DNA from: JANQRA01 sp035550735
GTDB taxonomy: Bacteria > Actinomycetota > Acidimicrobiia > Spongiisociales > ZC4RG35
Reading direction: 5' to 3'
Length of the DNA: 64,000 bases
Assembly (NCBI GenBank): GCA_035550735.1
Contig: DASZOM010000047.1
Span: forward strand, 62,001-126,000
Position numbers and translations under genes: made by a program. This document shows positions 43,989 through 52,685 of this stretch, one piece after another. Each line of letters starts with the position of its first letter. The stretch's first letter is position 1. A model generated the notes under the pieces. It had not been told where the DNA came from and did not search any database. It worked only from the letters and a program-made list of their open reading frames with translations.

Positions 43989-46286
43989 TCAGGAGTCGTT
44001 GGACTCGTGGTCGGCCTGGAGATGGAAAGGAACACTGGTGACAGCGATGCCCGCCTCGGCGGCCAGGGTCCCCTTGATGGCGAGACCGGTCTGGTTGTGG
44101 AGCAGCTGGGTGACACGGCCCGGCACCACGAACTCAGGGATCACCGCGGAGATGAGCGTTCCCGGCGTCGCCAGACGTCTCCTCTCGCGGAGGTACCGCA
44201 CCAGCGGGCCAACGATGCTCCGATAGGGGCTGGGGACGATGACGAGCGGGAACTCGTAACCGGCTTCCGCCCATTGCCGCTCCACCCGCGACCTCTGGGT
44301 GGAGTCGACGTCGATGTGGACGGCCGTGACCGGTGGGCCGAGGCCTTGGGCGTAGGTCAGGGCCTCCCGGATCGGCCGGGTCATGTCCGAGATGAGGACC
44401 ACCTGCTCGATCTTGCGGGTGGGGGCCTCGGTCAGCTTGCTTCGTCGGGACCGTCTCGGCACGTTGAGGTCGGTCACGACCACATCCCGTTCGAAGAGAA
44501 GCCGGGACTTGATCACGAGGCTGTGCCGATGTGCGAAGGGTCCGAGTATCGATCGAGTGCGCACCCGGTCGGCGAGGATGGCGGTGACGATCGCCCCGGG
44601 GTGCTGATCGCGTTCCTGGCGAACCCTTCGCACCACCCGTGACGAGATCGACTCCTTCTCGCCGGGTATCACCTCGAGGGCATGCCCCGGATGGGCGGCG
44701 TCCCATGTGTATATCAGGTCGTCTGACATCCGCTCCTCGGCATGCACACAGGTGACGTTCTCGGCGTCGACCAGTTCGGCATAACGCAGGGCGCGGTCGG
44801 TGCCGGCGTCGTGATGGGCGACGAGCACCAGGATCCTGGTCGGGCGAGCCTGCGCCTCCACCGGCACCCGCTTCAGCTGGGAGGCGACGCTCAGATAGTG
44901 ACGCCGGGTGCTCAGCATCAGCGACACCAGCACAGGCACCATCACGATGACGATCCAGGCGCCGTGGATGAACTTGACGATGGCCACCACGACTAGAACG
45001 ACACCGGTGGTGAGGGCGCCGATCCCATTGATGACGACAGATCGCCGCCAACCCCGATCCCTCGTCTTCAGCCAGTGGCGGACCATGCCGGTCTGACTCA
45101 AAGTGAACGCGGTGAAGACGCCGACCACGTAGAGCTGGATGAGACGGCTGACCTCGGCGTCGAACACGATGAGCAGTAGCGAGGCGACCACGGCGAGGGT
45201 GATCACACCGTTGGAGAAGACCAGGCGATCACCACGGTTGCGGTACTGACGCGGCACCAGCTTGTGCCCGGCGAGGATCGCGGACAGGCGGGGAAAGTCC
45301 TGGTAGGCGGTGTTGGCCGCCAGGACCAGGATTGCCGCGGTGAACACCTGGAGGACGTAGAAGCCGGCCCCGCCGGCAAAGACCGCCCGCCCGATCTGGG
45401 AGATCACCGTGCCGTGCTCGTCGATGGTCGCCTCCGAGATTCGGACGTCGAACCAGCGGGCGAGCGTGGAGATGCCGAGGAACATCGTGATCGAGATCGC
45501 CCCCATGATCCCGAGGGTGGCGGCTGCGTTGCGCGCCTTCGGCTCCCGGAAGGCCTGCACCCCGTCGGCTACCGCCTCGACTCCGGTGAGCGCGGTGGAT
45601 CCGGAGGCGAAGGCTCTCAGGATCAGGAACAGCCCCACCGTCCCCACCTCGGCCTCCAGCTCGATTCCCGAGGAGATGGCCGTGGGGCACTCCCCTCCGA
45701 TGCATTGGGCGAAGCCGGTGACGAGCATCGTCCCCACGGTTGCCACGAAGAAGTACGTCGGCAGGGCGAAGACCGTGGACGCCTCCTTGACACCGCGCAG
45801 GTTGGCGATCGTGAGCAGGACGACGAACCCGATGGCCATCCACGTGCGCGAGGCGATGAGACTCGGGGCCGCAGAGGTGATGGCGGCGACGCCCGCTGCC
45901 ACCGACACGGCCACCGTCAGCACGTAGTCGACGAGGATCGCCGAGGCCGCCACCGTGCCCACCTTGATTCCGAGGTTGTCGTTGGCGACGATGAACGCCC
46001 CACCGCCACCGGGGTAGGCCCGGATCGTCTGACGGTACGAGATGATGACGACCAGCAGGAGGGAGGCGATGGCCAGGGAAAGCGGTGTCAGCAGGGAGTA
46101 GGCGGCGGCACCGGCGGTGGCGAGGACCAGCATGGCCTCCTCGGTTGCATAAGCCACCGACGAAAGGGGGTCTGAGGCGAAGACGGGGAGTGCCAGGCGC
46201 TTGGGCAGTAGCTGGTGTTCCTCCTCATGGGAGGCGAAGGGTCTCCCGAACAGCCTCCGTTTCAGATTCATCTCGGGGACACTCAC
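43989..46286 (-). CDS. KimA-like APC-family potassium permease with duplicated USP-like C terminus
   Basis: 765 residues. The motif LPVFASDPLSSVAYATEEAM near residue 32 is the signature of KimA-type potassium/proton symporters, followed by twelve helices including YPGGGGAFIVANDNLG. The cytoplasmic part is longer than the roughly 600-residue family norm: one alpha/beta domain begins RPTRILVLVAHHDAGTDRAL, and a second, typical of KimA, begins EQVVLISDMTRPIREALTYA and ends GIAVTSVPFHL. KimA is inhibited by c-di-AMP in Firmicutes. I searched the leader for a ydaO-type riboswitch and saw none. GTG start with GAAGG 6 nt upstream. Confidence 0.85.
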   Translation of the reverse strand: MSVPEMNLKRRLFGRPFASHEEEHQLLPKRLALPVFASDPLSSVAYATEEAMLVLATAGAAAYSLLTPLSLAIASLLLVVIISYRQTIRAYPGGGGAFIVANDNLGIKVGTVAASAILVDYVLTVAVSVAAGVAAITSAAPSLIASRTWMAIGFVVLLTIANLRGVKEASTVFALPTYFFVATVGTMLVTGFAQCIGGECPTAISSGIELEAEVGTVGLFLILRAFASGSTALTGVEAVADGVQAFREPKARNAAATLGIMGAISITMFLGISTLARWFDVRISEATIDEHGTVISQIGRAVFAGGAGFYVLQVFTAAILVLAANTAYQDFPRLSAILAGHKLVPRQYRNRGDRLVFSNGVITLAVVASLLLIVFDAEVSRLIQLYVVGVFTAFTLSQTGMVRHWLKTRDRGWRRSVVINGIGALTTGVVLVVVAIVKFIHGAWIVIVMVPVLVSLMLSTRRHYLSVASQLKRVPVEAQARPTRILVLVAHHDAGTDRALRYAELVDAENVTCVHAEERMSDDLIYTWDAAHPGHALEVIPGEKESISSRVVRRVRQERDQHPGAIVTAILADRVRTRSILGPFAHRHSLVIKSRLLFERDVVVTDLNVPRRSRRSKLTEAPTRKIEQVVLISDMTRPIREALTYAQGLGPPVTAVHIDVDSTQRSRVERQWAEAGYEFPLVIVPSPYRSIVGPLVRYLRERRRLATPGTLISAVIPEFVVPGRVTQLLHNQTGLAIKGTLAAEAGIAVTSVPFHLQADHESNDS

Positions 46287-46455
46287 CCGACACCTTCGAA
46301 TCGCAAAGAGCCCAGGGACGTTACAGACAAGCTGTCGTTAGGACGGTTTTCGATCTCTGCCTCGAGTCGAGCAGGATCGGAGAAGCGCGTCGACCGTCGA
46401 CTCCATAGGGTTGGGGGTATGGACTTCACACTCTCCGCCAGCATCGTCCGAGTCC

Positions 46456-46983
46456 ATGGAGGACTCTGCCGTGATTGAGAATTCACGGCAACTCGAAGCG
46501 ATCGGGATCCCGGCAACGCAAGGCCAGTTGCCTCACGCCGTCTCGTGGGGCGAGTTCGCCCGGATGGAGCCCGAGCTCGCCGGATTCGGGGCCGCCAAGT
46601 TGACCGAGTCCCCGGCGTACATGGCCACCATCCGGCGCACCGGGGCGCCCCGGGTGCATCCGGTGACACCGATCATCAGTGAGGTTGGGCTGTACCTGTT
46701 CATGGAGCCGACCTCGCCCAAGGCGAGAGACATCAGGGAGCGGGGATGGTTCTCCTTGCACAACGGTGTGCCCGACAACGCCGGATCCGGTGGCGAGTTC
46801 TGCGTCACCGGGGTGGGGCTGTACCTCGACGACGCCGCGACCTGGTCCCACGCCGCCGAGGCGTCCAGCTACACCCCGCTCGACCGCTACATCGTGTTCG
46901 AAATGCGTGTGAGCGAGGCCCGGTGCCACGGGTACGGAGACGTTCCCATCCCGGCGACGGCGAGGTGGTCGGCCGGGGCCTGA
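46456..46983 (+). CDS. Pyridoxamine 5'-phosphate oxidase-fold protein
   Basis: About 175 residues (ATG 46456; the exact start is uncertain because no ribosome site is visible). The split-barrel flavin fold is suggested by SPAYMATIRRTGAPRVHPVT followed by PIISEVGLYLFMEPTSPKAR, then RGWFSLHNGVPDNAGSGGEF and VTGVGLYLDD, and late IVFEMRVSEARCHGYGD. Such proteins bind FMN, F420 or haem. The N-terminal 50 residues are unlike the family. It is divergent from the potassium permease and ends a few bases from the UvrA-like gene. Confidence 0.75.
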   Translation: MEDSAVIENSRQLEAIGIPATQGQLPHAVSWGEFARMEPELAGFGAAKLTESPAYMATIRRTGAPRVHPVTPIISEVGLYLFMEPTSPKARDIRERGWFSLHNGVPDNAGSGGEFCVTGVGLYLDDAATWSHAAEASSYTPLDRYIVFEMRVSEARCHGYGDVPIPATARWSAGA

Positions 46984-46989
46984 CGGCCC

Positions 46990-49344
46990 CTAGGCGACAC
47001 CCGTGTACTCGGCGAGGTGCTGCCCGGTGAGCGTCGACCGATCGGCGACGAGCTCGGCGGGGGTTCCTTCGAAGACCACCCGACCGCCCTCGTGCCCTCC
47101 TCCGGGGCCGAGGTCGATGATCCAGTCGGCATGGGCCATGACCGCCTGGTGGTGCTCGATCACGATCACCGACTTCCCTGAGTCCACGAACTGGTCGAGC
47201 AGCTCGAGGAGATGGTCGACATCGGCCAGATGGAGCCCGTTGGTGGGCTCGTCGAGCACGTAGATGCCACCCTTCTCAGCCATGTGGATGGCCAGCTTCA
47301 GACGCTGACGCTCGCCACCGGACAGTGTCGTGAGCGGCTGTCCGATGCCCAGGTATCCGAGACCAACTGCGTGCATGCGCTCCAGGATGGCGTGGGCCGC
47401 CGGCACCTTGGCCTCACCCTCGGCGAAGAAGTCCTTGGCCTCGGACACCGACATCGCGAGCACTTCGCTGATGTCCCGACCACCCAGCCGGTACTCGAGC
47501 ACCTCCGCCTGGAAGCGCTTGCCCTCACACACCTCGCACATGGTGGAGATGCCGGCCATGATGCCGAGGTCGACGTAGGTCACCCCGGCGCCGTTGCAGT
47601 TGGGGCAAGCGCCTTCGGAGTTGGCGCTGAACAGGGCCGGCTTGACCCCGTTCTCCTTGGCGAAGGCCTTTCTGATCGGCTCGAGCAGGCCGGTGTAGGT
47701 GGCGGGGTTGCTGCGGCGCGAGCCTCGTATCGACGTCTGGTCCACCGACACCACATCCTCCCGGCCGGACAGCGACCCGTGGATGAGCGAGCTCTTCCCC
47801 GATCCGGCCACCCCGGTGACCACGACCAGAACCCCGAGGGGGATGTCGACGTCGACATCCTCGAGGTTGTGCAGGTTGGCGCCTCGAATCTCCAGCTTGC
47901 CACTGGGTGTGCGCACCTCCGACTTGAGGGTCGCCTGGTCGTCGAGATGCCGGCCGGTCAGGGTGTCACTGGCACGGAGGCCTTCCACCGAGCCCTGGTA
48001 GCACACGTCGCCACCGGCGGCGCCTGCTCCGGGTCCGAGGTCGACGATGTGATCGGCGATCTCGATCGTCTCCGGCTCGTGCTCGACCACGAGCACCGTG
48101 TTCCCCTTGTCACGCAACTGCAGCAGCAGTTCGTTCATCCGACGGATGTCGTGGGGGTGGAGGCCGGTGGTCGGCTCGTCGAAGATGTAGGTCACGTCGG
48201 TGAGCGGAGAGCCGAGATGGCGGATCATCTTGGTGCGTTGCGCCTCTCCCCCGGAGAGGGTGCCCGACGGCCGGTCGAGCGACAGGTAGCCGAGGCCGAT
48301 GTCCACGAACGAGTCGAGGGTCTCCTGTAGCGCGGCCAGAAGCGGCGCCGCCGCGGGCTGATCGAGTTCCCTGACCCAATCGGCGAGATCGGTGATCTCC
48401 ATGGCGCAGAGGTCTGCGATGCTCTTGCCGGCAATCTTGGACGAGCGTGCCGCCTCGTTGAGACGGGTGCCCCCGCACTCGGGACAGGCGGTGAAGGTGA
48501 CCGCACGCTCCACGAAAGCCCTGATGTGGGGCTGGAGCGCGTCGACGTCCTTCGACAGGAACGACTTCTGGATCTGGGGGACCAGGCCCTCGTAGGTCAG
48601 GTTGATCCCGTTGACCTTGACCTTGGTCGGCTCCTTGTGCAGGAAGTCCTGGAGCTCGTTCTTGGTGTACTTCTCGATCGGCTTGTCGGGGTCGAGGAAG
48701 CCCGATTCGGTGAAGATGCGAACCGACCAGCCGTCCGCCTTGTATCCCGGCACCGTGATCGCGCCCTCGGAGAGTGACCTGGACTGGTCGTAGAGCTGGG
48801 TCAGGTCGATGTCGTTGACCGTCCCCATGCCCTCGCAACGGGGGCACATGCCACCGTGGTAGACGACGTTGCGCACCACCAACCGCTCGCCTTTGCCCTT
48901 GTCGACGTTCATCGCGCCGCTGGCGGTCCGGGTCGGGATGTTGAACGAGAAGGCGGGCGGTGGCCCGATGTGCGGTTCGCCGAGCCGGCTGAAGAGGATG
49001 CGAAGCATGGCGTTGGCGTCGGTCGCGGTTCCGACAGTGGAGCGAACATTGGCCCCCATCCGCTCCTGGTCGACGATGATCGCCGTGGTGAGCCCGTCGA
49101 GCACGTCGACCTCGGGACGGGCCAACGTTGGCATGAAGCCCTGGACGAAGGCGCTGTAGGTCTCGTTGATGAGCCGCTGCGACTCGGCGGCGATCGTGTC
49201 GAAGACGAGGGAGCTCTTCCCCGATCCGGACACCCCGGTGAAGACGGTCAGACGGCGCTTGGGGATCTCGACGCTGACGTCCTTGAGGTTGTTCTCCCTC
49301 GCACCGGTGACCCGGATGTAGTCGTGGCTGTCGGCTTCGTGCAT
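46990..49344 (-). CDS. UvrA-like excinuclease ABC subunit paralogue (DrrC/UvrA2-like)
   Basis: 784 residues, shorter than UvrA (about 940). Two ABC ATPase modules are complete: TGVSGSGKSSLVFDT and LSLDRPSGTLSGGEAQRTKM in the first, TGVAGSGKSSLIHGSL and LTTLSGGERQRLKL in the second, each followed by a zinc-binding CxxC pair (CPRCEGMGTV, CPECGGTR, CPNCNGAGV, CEVCEGKRF). The UvrB-binding region is reduced, as in class III UvrA and the daunorubicin-resistance protein DrrC. It may remove drugs or lesions from DNA. ATG 49344 lies just inside a 17-bp palindrome at 49363-49379, likely a TetR-type operator. Confidence 0.9.
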   Translation of the reverse strand: MHEADSHDYIRVTGARENNLKDVSVEIPKRRLTVFTGVSGSGKSSLVFDTIAAESQRLINETYSAFVQGFMPTLARPEVDVLDGLTTAIIVDQERMGANVRSTVGTATDANAMLRILFSRLGEPHIGPPPAFSFNIPTRTASGAMNVDKGKGERLVVRNVVYHGGMCPRCEGMGTVNDIDLTQLYDQSRSLSEGAITVPGYKADGWSVRIFTESGFLDPDKPIEKYTKNELQDFLHKEPTKVKVNGINLTYEGLVPQIQKSFLSKDVDALQPHIRAFVERAVTFTACPECGGTRLNEAARSSKIAGKSIADLCAMEITDLADWVRELDQPAAAPLLAALQETLDSFVDIGLGYLSLDRPSGTLSGGEAQRTKMIRHLGSPLTDVTYIFDEPTTGLHPHDIRRMNELLLQLRDKGNTVLVVEHEPETIEIADHIVDLGPGAGAAGGDVCYQGSVEGLRASDTLTGRHLDDQATLKSEVRTPSGKLEIRGANLHNLEDVDVDIPLGVLVVVTGVAGSGKSSLIHGSLSGREDVVSVDQTSIRGSRRSNPATYTGLLEPIRKAFAKENGVKPALFSANSEGACPNCNGAGVTYVDLGIMAGISTMCEVCEGKRFQAEVLEYRLGGRDISEVLAMSVSEAKDFFAEGEAKVPAAHAILERMHAVGLGYLGIGQPLTTLSGGERQRLKLAIHMAEKGGIYVLDEPTNGLHLADVDHLLELLDQFVDSGKSVIVIEHHQAVMAHADWIIDLGPGGGHEGGRVVFEGTPAELVADRSTLTGQHLAEYTGVA

Positions 49345-49362
49345 GGTCCTGCTCCTGGAACT

Positions 49363-49379
49363 GACCAACCCGGTTGGTC
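49363..49379. promoter_or_regulatory. 17-bp perfect palindrome upstream of the UvrA-like gene
   Basis: GACCAACC-C-GGTTGGTC has 8-bp arms around one base and lies 18 bp upstream of the start codon. Length and symmetry match TetR-family operators. No TetR gene is in the window. Confidence 0.7.
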
Positions 49380-49430
49380 TCCGGGAAGCGGTCAAGTCTC
49401 GGCAGACCCGCTCCCCGAGGCAAATGCCGG

Positions 49431-49835
49431 TTACGCCTGCTCGATGCGGATCATGTTGCCCGCCGGATCACGCACGGCGGCATCGCGAACCCCCCAGAAC
49501 TGGTCTGCTGGCTCTGACAACACCTCGACACCCGGCGCGGAGGCCGTCTTGTCGAAGGTGTCGTCGAGGTCGTCGGTGCGGAAGAACGGGCCGGGCAGCT
49601 CACCCTTGGCGAGCAGGGCTGCCAGTGCGTCACCGTCCTCCTTCGACCGGCCGGCATGCGGCTGTGACAGCACGATCTTGATCTCGGGCTGGCTCTCGGT
49701 CACGAGTGTGATCCAACGGAAGCCACCATTCTCGACCTCGTCACGCACGGTCAGACCGAGCGTGTCGCGGTAGAAGGCGACAGCGGCGTCGGGATCGTCG
49801 ACGTATATGTGCACGGTGCTGAGTGAAACGCTCAT
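49431..49835 (-). CDS. VOC-superfamily (glyoxalase/bleomycin-resistance fold) protein
   Basis: 134 residues from ATG 49835. Two beta-alpha-beta3 units: STVHIYVDDPDAAVAFYRDT then LGLTVRDEVENGGFRWITLV, and GPFFRTDDLDDTFDKTASAP then DQFWGVRDAAVRDPAGNMIR IEQA. Probable metal ligands are His12 (VHIYV) and the late Glu in IRIEQA. It starts about 10 bp after the AraC-type regulator gene ends, same strand; this pair is common and the regulator probably controls it. Confidence 0.88.
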   Translation of the reverse strand: MSVSLSTVHIYVDDPDAAVAFYRDTLGLTVRDEVENGGFRWITLVTESQPEIKIVLSQPHAGRSKEDGDALAALLAKGELPGPFFRTDDLDDTFDKTASAPGVEVLSEPADQFWGVRDAAVRDPAGNMIRIEQA

Positions 49836-49845
49836 GGGCCCCAAC

Positions 49846-50304
49846 CTAAGTCAGCGGAGCAGAACTTGCTTCTCGAAAACTGCTCGGTTCGGTCACCTCG
49901 CTCCGGCCTGCCCTGCGAGGACGTGACACGACCATGGTGACGCAGCTGGGGACCATGATCAGCTCCTCGTGGCTGCGACCGCGATACGCACTCGGTGTCT
50001 CGCCAACCAGCTCGGTGAATCGGGAGGAGAAAGAGCCGAGACTCGAGCAGCCGACCGCGAAGCAGACCTCGGTGACACTGAGGTCGGTGTTGCGCAGCAA
50101 CATCTTCGCCCGTTCGATGCGACGGGTCATCAGATAGGAGTAAGGCGTCTCCGAGTAGGCCTCACGGAAACGACGACTGAAGTGCGCCGTCGACATCAGC
50201 GCGGTGCGGGCGAGCGCCGGCACGTCCAGAGGCTCGGCGTACTCACGGTCCATGCGATCCCGAGCCTGGCGGAGGAGACGCAACTCTCCGAGATCGACAC
50301 TCAC
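49846..50304 (-). CDS. AraC-family transcriptional regulator (DNA-binding domain only)
   Basis: 152 residues. Two helix-turn-helices: EPLDVPALARTALMSTAHFS plus RRFREAYSETPYSYLMTRRI, and LSVTEVCFAVGCSSLGSFSS plus RFTELVGETPSAYRGR. There is no N-terminal effector domain; instead a 40-residue tail follows. Leaderless transcription is suggested by TAACCT on the minus strand (50316-50311) 6 nt before the GTG. It is upstream of one VOC gene and divergent from another, both plausible targets. Confidence 0.9.
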   Translation of the reverse strand: MSVDLGELRLLRQARDRMDREYAEPLDVPALARTALMSTAHFSRRFREAYSETPYSYLMTRRIERAKMLLRNTDLSVTEVCFAVGCSSLGSFSSRFTELVGETPSAYRGRSHEELIMVPSCVTMVVSRPRRAGRSEVTEPSSFREASSAPLT

Positions 50305-50395
50305 GAGCTCAGGTTACAGCCGGACCAACGCGACCTCTCCGAGGCCGCTGGATCCGCTCGGCCGGCCACATGGCAGCACGAGTAGTGTCCGAGCG

Positions 50396-50782
50396 ATGAG
50401 TGGACGACTCGTGCACTTCGAGATCCCCTTCGAGGACTCGGAACGGGCTCGCAGCTTCTATTCGGAGGCATTCGGCTGGGACATGAACCACCTCCCCGAG
50501 ATGAACTACACACTGGTCTCGACCGGACCGTCCGGCGAGCAGGGGCCGACCGAGCCCGGGTTCATCAACGGGGGCATGATGAGCAGAGACGACAGCCCTA
50601 CCCCCGGGCCCATCCTGGTCGTCGATGTCGACGACATCGATGCAGCCCTGACCAAGATCGGGGAGTTGGGCGGGGAGACGGTGAGCGGTCGCGTATCTGT
50701 CGGTGACATGGGGTGGTCGGCCTATTTCAAAGACCCGGAAGGCAATCTGATGGGTCTGTGGCAGTCAGCGCCCCAAGGCTGA
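50396..50782 (+). CDS. VOC-superfamily protein
   Basis: 128 residues. The start VHFEIPFEDSERARSFYSEA followed by FGWDMNHLPEMNYTLVSTGP and the end GWSAYFKDPEGNLMGLWQSA are typical of the single-subunit VOC dioxygenase/glyoxalase-like group. His7 and a late glutamate are missing at one position (GLWQ instead of GLWE), so metal binding may be altered. ATG 50396 lies 7 nt after TAGTGT, implying a leaderless message. Divergent from the AraC gene. Confidence 0.87.
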   Translation: MSGRLVHFEIPFEDSERARSFYSEAFGWDMNHLPEMNYTLVSTGPSGEQGPTEPGFINGGMMSRDDSPTPGPILVVDVDDIDAALTKIGELGGETVSGRVSVGDMGWSAYFKDPEGNLMGLWQSAPQG

Positions 50783-50796
50783 TCCACCGGGCCTGA

Positions 50797-51894
50797 TCAG
50801 CCCGCTTGGCCTTGGTGATCCGCCTGGACCCCGATTTCGGTGGCCTTGACCGACACCCATACCGATGTGCCGGGCTCGAGTTTCATCTCGTCCCGGGCGG
50901 ACTGGGTGAGCTCGACGGCGAGCCGTAGCGGGGGGCCGGTCATGAGCCGCACCCGCGGCCCCAGCCGCTCGACAGATTCCACGGTGGTCGGCCAGCTGTT
51001 GCGCGGGCTGCCCTCCGGCTGGGCGTTGTGCACCGCGATGGCCGTCGGGTGGATGGTGAGGAGCACGCGACCTGCGACCTCGACGTCGGCGATCTGCACG
51101 GTCTGTGTGCCGGTGTCGACCAGACCGGCGGTGGCCGTTCCCCCGATGAGATTCGAGCCGGCCAGGTCGGCTGCATAGCTGGTGCGTGGCCGGAGCCGGA
51201 TCTCGTCGGCCGTGCCGTGCTGGGTCACGCTGCCGTTCTCGATCACATGTACCACGTCGGCGAGGAGAAATGCTTCGGTCGGGTCATGGGTGATCAGCAG
51301 CCGGGGCCCGGTGAAAGCGGCGAGATGCCCGGCGAGGGTGTGTCTCATCTCGCTCCGGGTGGTGACGTCGAGCGCGGCCAGCGGCTCGTCGAGGAGGAGC
51401 AAGTCGGGCTCGGTGACCAGGGCGCGCGCCAGCGCCACTCTCTGCGCCTGGCCCCCCGACAGGTCACCAGGCCGTCGCCGCTCGAGACCGTCGAGCCCCA
51501 GCCTGGCCAGCCACTCGCTGGCCCGGGCCTGGGCGTGGTCACGTGACAGCCGACGGCTGCGAAGACCGAAGGCGACGTTGTCGAGGACTGTCATGTGTGG
51601 GAACAACAGGTAATCCTGGAACACCACCCCGATGTTGCGCTCCTCCGCCGGGAGGCAGACGCCTGCCGCCGGGTCGTCGAGGACGGTCCCGTTGAGCTCC
51701 ACCCGGCCGCGGTCGATCGGGAGCAACCCGGCGATGGCGGCCACCGCGCTGGACTTGCCCGCCCCGTTGGGACCGAGGAGGGCCACCGTGGCTCCCGTGG
51801 GGATCTCCACCTGGAGGGTGAGCTCGAAGTCGTCCGATCTCCGAACCGACAGGTCGACTGAGAGCCCGCCCGAGCTCAGAGTGCCCTCCACCAT
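50797..51894 (-). CDS. modC: Molybdate ABC transporter ATP-binding protein
   Basis: 365 residues. ATPase motifs are LLGPNGAGKSSAVAAIAGLL (Walker A), VVFQDYLLFPHMTVLDNVAF (Q-loop), DLSGGQAQRVALARAL (signature) and LLLLDEPLAALDV (Walker B). The C-terminal part holds two oligosaccharide/TOBE-like folds, with NSWPTTVESVERLGPRVRLM and VWVSVKATEIGV, typical of ModC oxyanion-regulated ATPases. The start at 51894 lies inside the end of modB (19-base overlap). Energises uptake of molybdate or tungstate. Confidence 0.9.
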   Translation of the reverse strand: MVEGTLSSGGLSVDLSVRRSDDFELTLQVEIPTGATVALLGPNGAGKSSAVAAIAGLLPIDRGRVELNGTVLDDPAAGVCLPAEERNIGVVFQDYLLFPHMTVLDNVAFGLRSRRLSRDHAQARASEWLARLGLDGLERRRPGDLSGGQAQRVALARALVTEPDLLLLDEPLAALDVTTRSEMRHTLAGHLAAFTGPRLLITHDPTEAFLLADVVHVIENGSVTQHGTADEIRLRPRTSYAADLAGSNLIGGTATAGLVDTGTQTVQIADVEVAGRVLLTIHPTAIAVHNAQPEGSPRNSWPTTVESVERLGPRVRLMTGPPLRLAVELTQSARDEMKLEPGTSVWVSVKATEIGVQADHQGQAG

Positions 51895-52685
51895 CGGTCC
51901 CGGAGCGCGATGAGCACCGCCAGCGAGATGACCACCATCACCAGGCTGATCGCCACTGCGGTGTCCCGCTCGCTCTCCAGTGCGACGAACACCGCCAGCG
52001 GGAGGGTCTGGGTGCGACCCTGGAGGTTGCCGGCGAACGTGACGGTCGCTCCGAACTCGCCAAAGGCCCTCGCCCATGTGAGAACGAGACCTGCGATCAG
52101 AGACGGGGCGATCATGGGGAGGGTCACCCGACGCATCACCGTCCACCTGCTGGCGCCCAGCGTCTCTGCCGCACCTTCGAAGCGGCGGTCCATGTTGCGG
52201 AGCGCCCCCTCCACCGTGATCACGAGGAAGGGCATGGCGACGAAGGTGGTCGCCACGACCACCCCCCAGGTCGAGAAGGGGAGCAGCAGACCGGTCAGCT
52301 CACCCAAGGGCTCGCCGACGAGGCCGCGACGGCCGAGTGCGAAGAGCAGGGCTGCCCCGCCCACCACGGGGGGCAGCACCAGCGGCAGCGTGATGAGCCC
52401 GCGTACCACCGACCGCCCGGGGAACTCCACTCGTGCCAGCACCCAGGCCAATGGGACACCGAGCACGAGGGCGATCGCCGTCGCCGACAGCGATGCGACT
52501 AGGGAGAGACGAAGCGCATCGCCCACGACGTCGCTAGCCAGGATCCGGGGCATCTGTGACCAAGGCACACGTGCCAGCAGCCCGGCGAGGGGCACGACGA
52601 ACACGACCAGCCCGAGACAGGCGAGCACGACCAGGAATGGCGGTGGCCGGCCCGGCGCCACCCGTCTCTTCTTCAAATGGCTCAT
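51876..52685 (-). CDS. modB: Molybdate ABC transporter permease
   Basis: 269 residues with about six membrane helices. The EAA loop is MDRRFEGAAETLGASRWTVM then RRVTLPMIAPSLIAGLVLTW, and the ModB-specific ARAFGEFGATVTFAGNLQGR TQTLPL follows. It overlaps modA by 4 bases and modC by 19, so the three are made together. With only one permease and no modE-like regulator nearby, molybdenum control may be post-transcriptional or distant. Confidence 0.93.
   Translation of the reverse strand: MSHLKKRRVAPGRPPPFLVVLACLGLVVFVVPLAGLLARVPWSQMPRILASDVVGDALRLSLVASLSATAIALVLGVPLAWVLARVEFPGRSVVRGLITLPLVLPPVVGGAALLFALGRRGLVGEPLGELTGLLLPFSTWGVVVATTFVAMPFLVITVEGALRNMDRRFEGAAETLGASRWTVMRRVTLPMIAPSLIAGLVLTWARAFGEFGATVTFAGNLQGRTQTLPLAVFVALESERDTAVAISLVMVVISLAVLIALRDRWWRAL

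Noticed and set aside
46287..46455. Possible ydaO/c-di-AMP riboswitch upstream of the KimA-like gene
   Set aside because: I looked for the conserved core in the leader on the minus strand and did not find it; only unstructured sequence and a ribosome site are visible.
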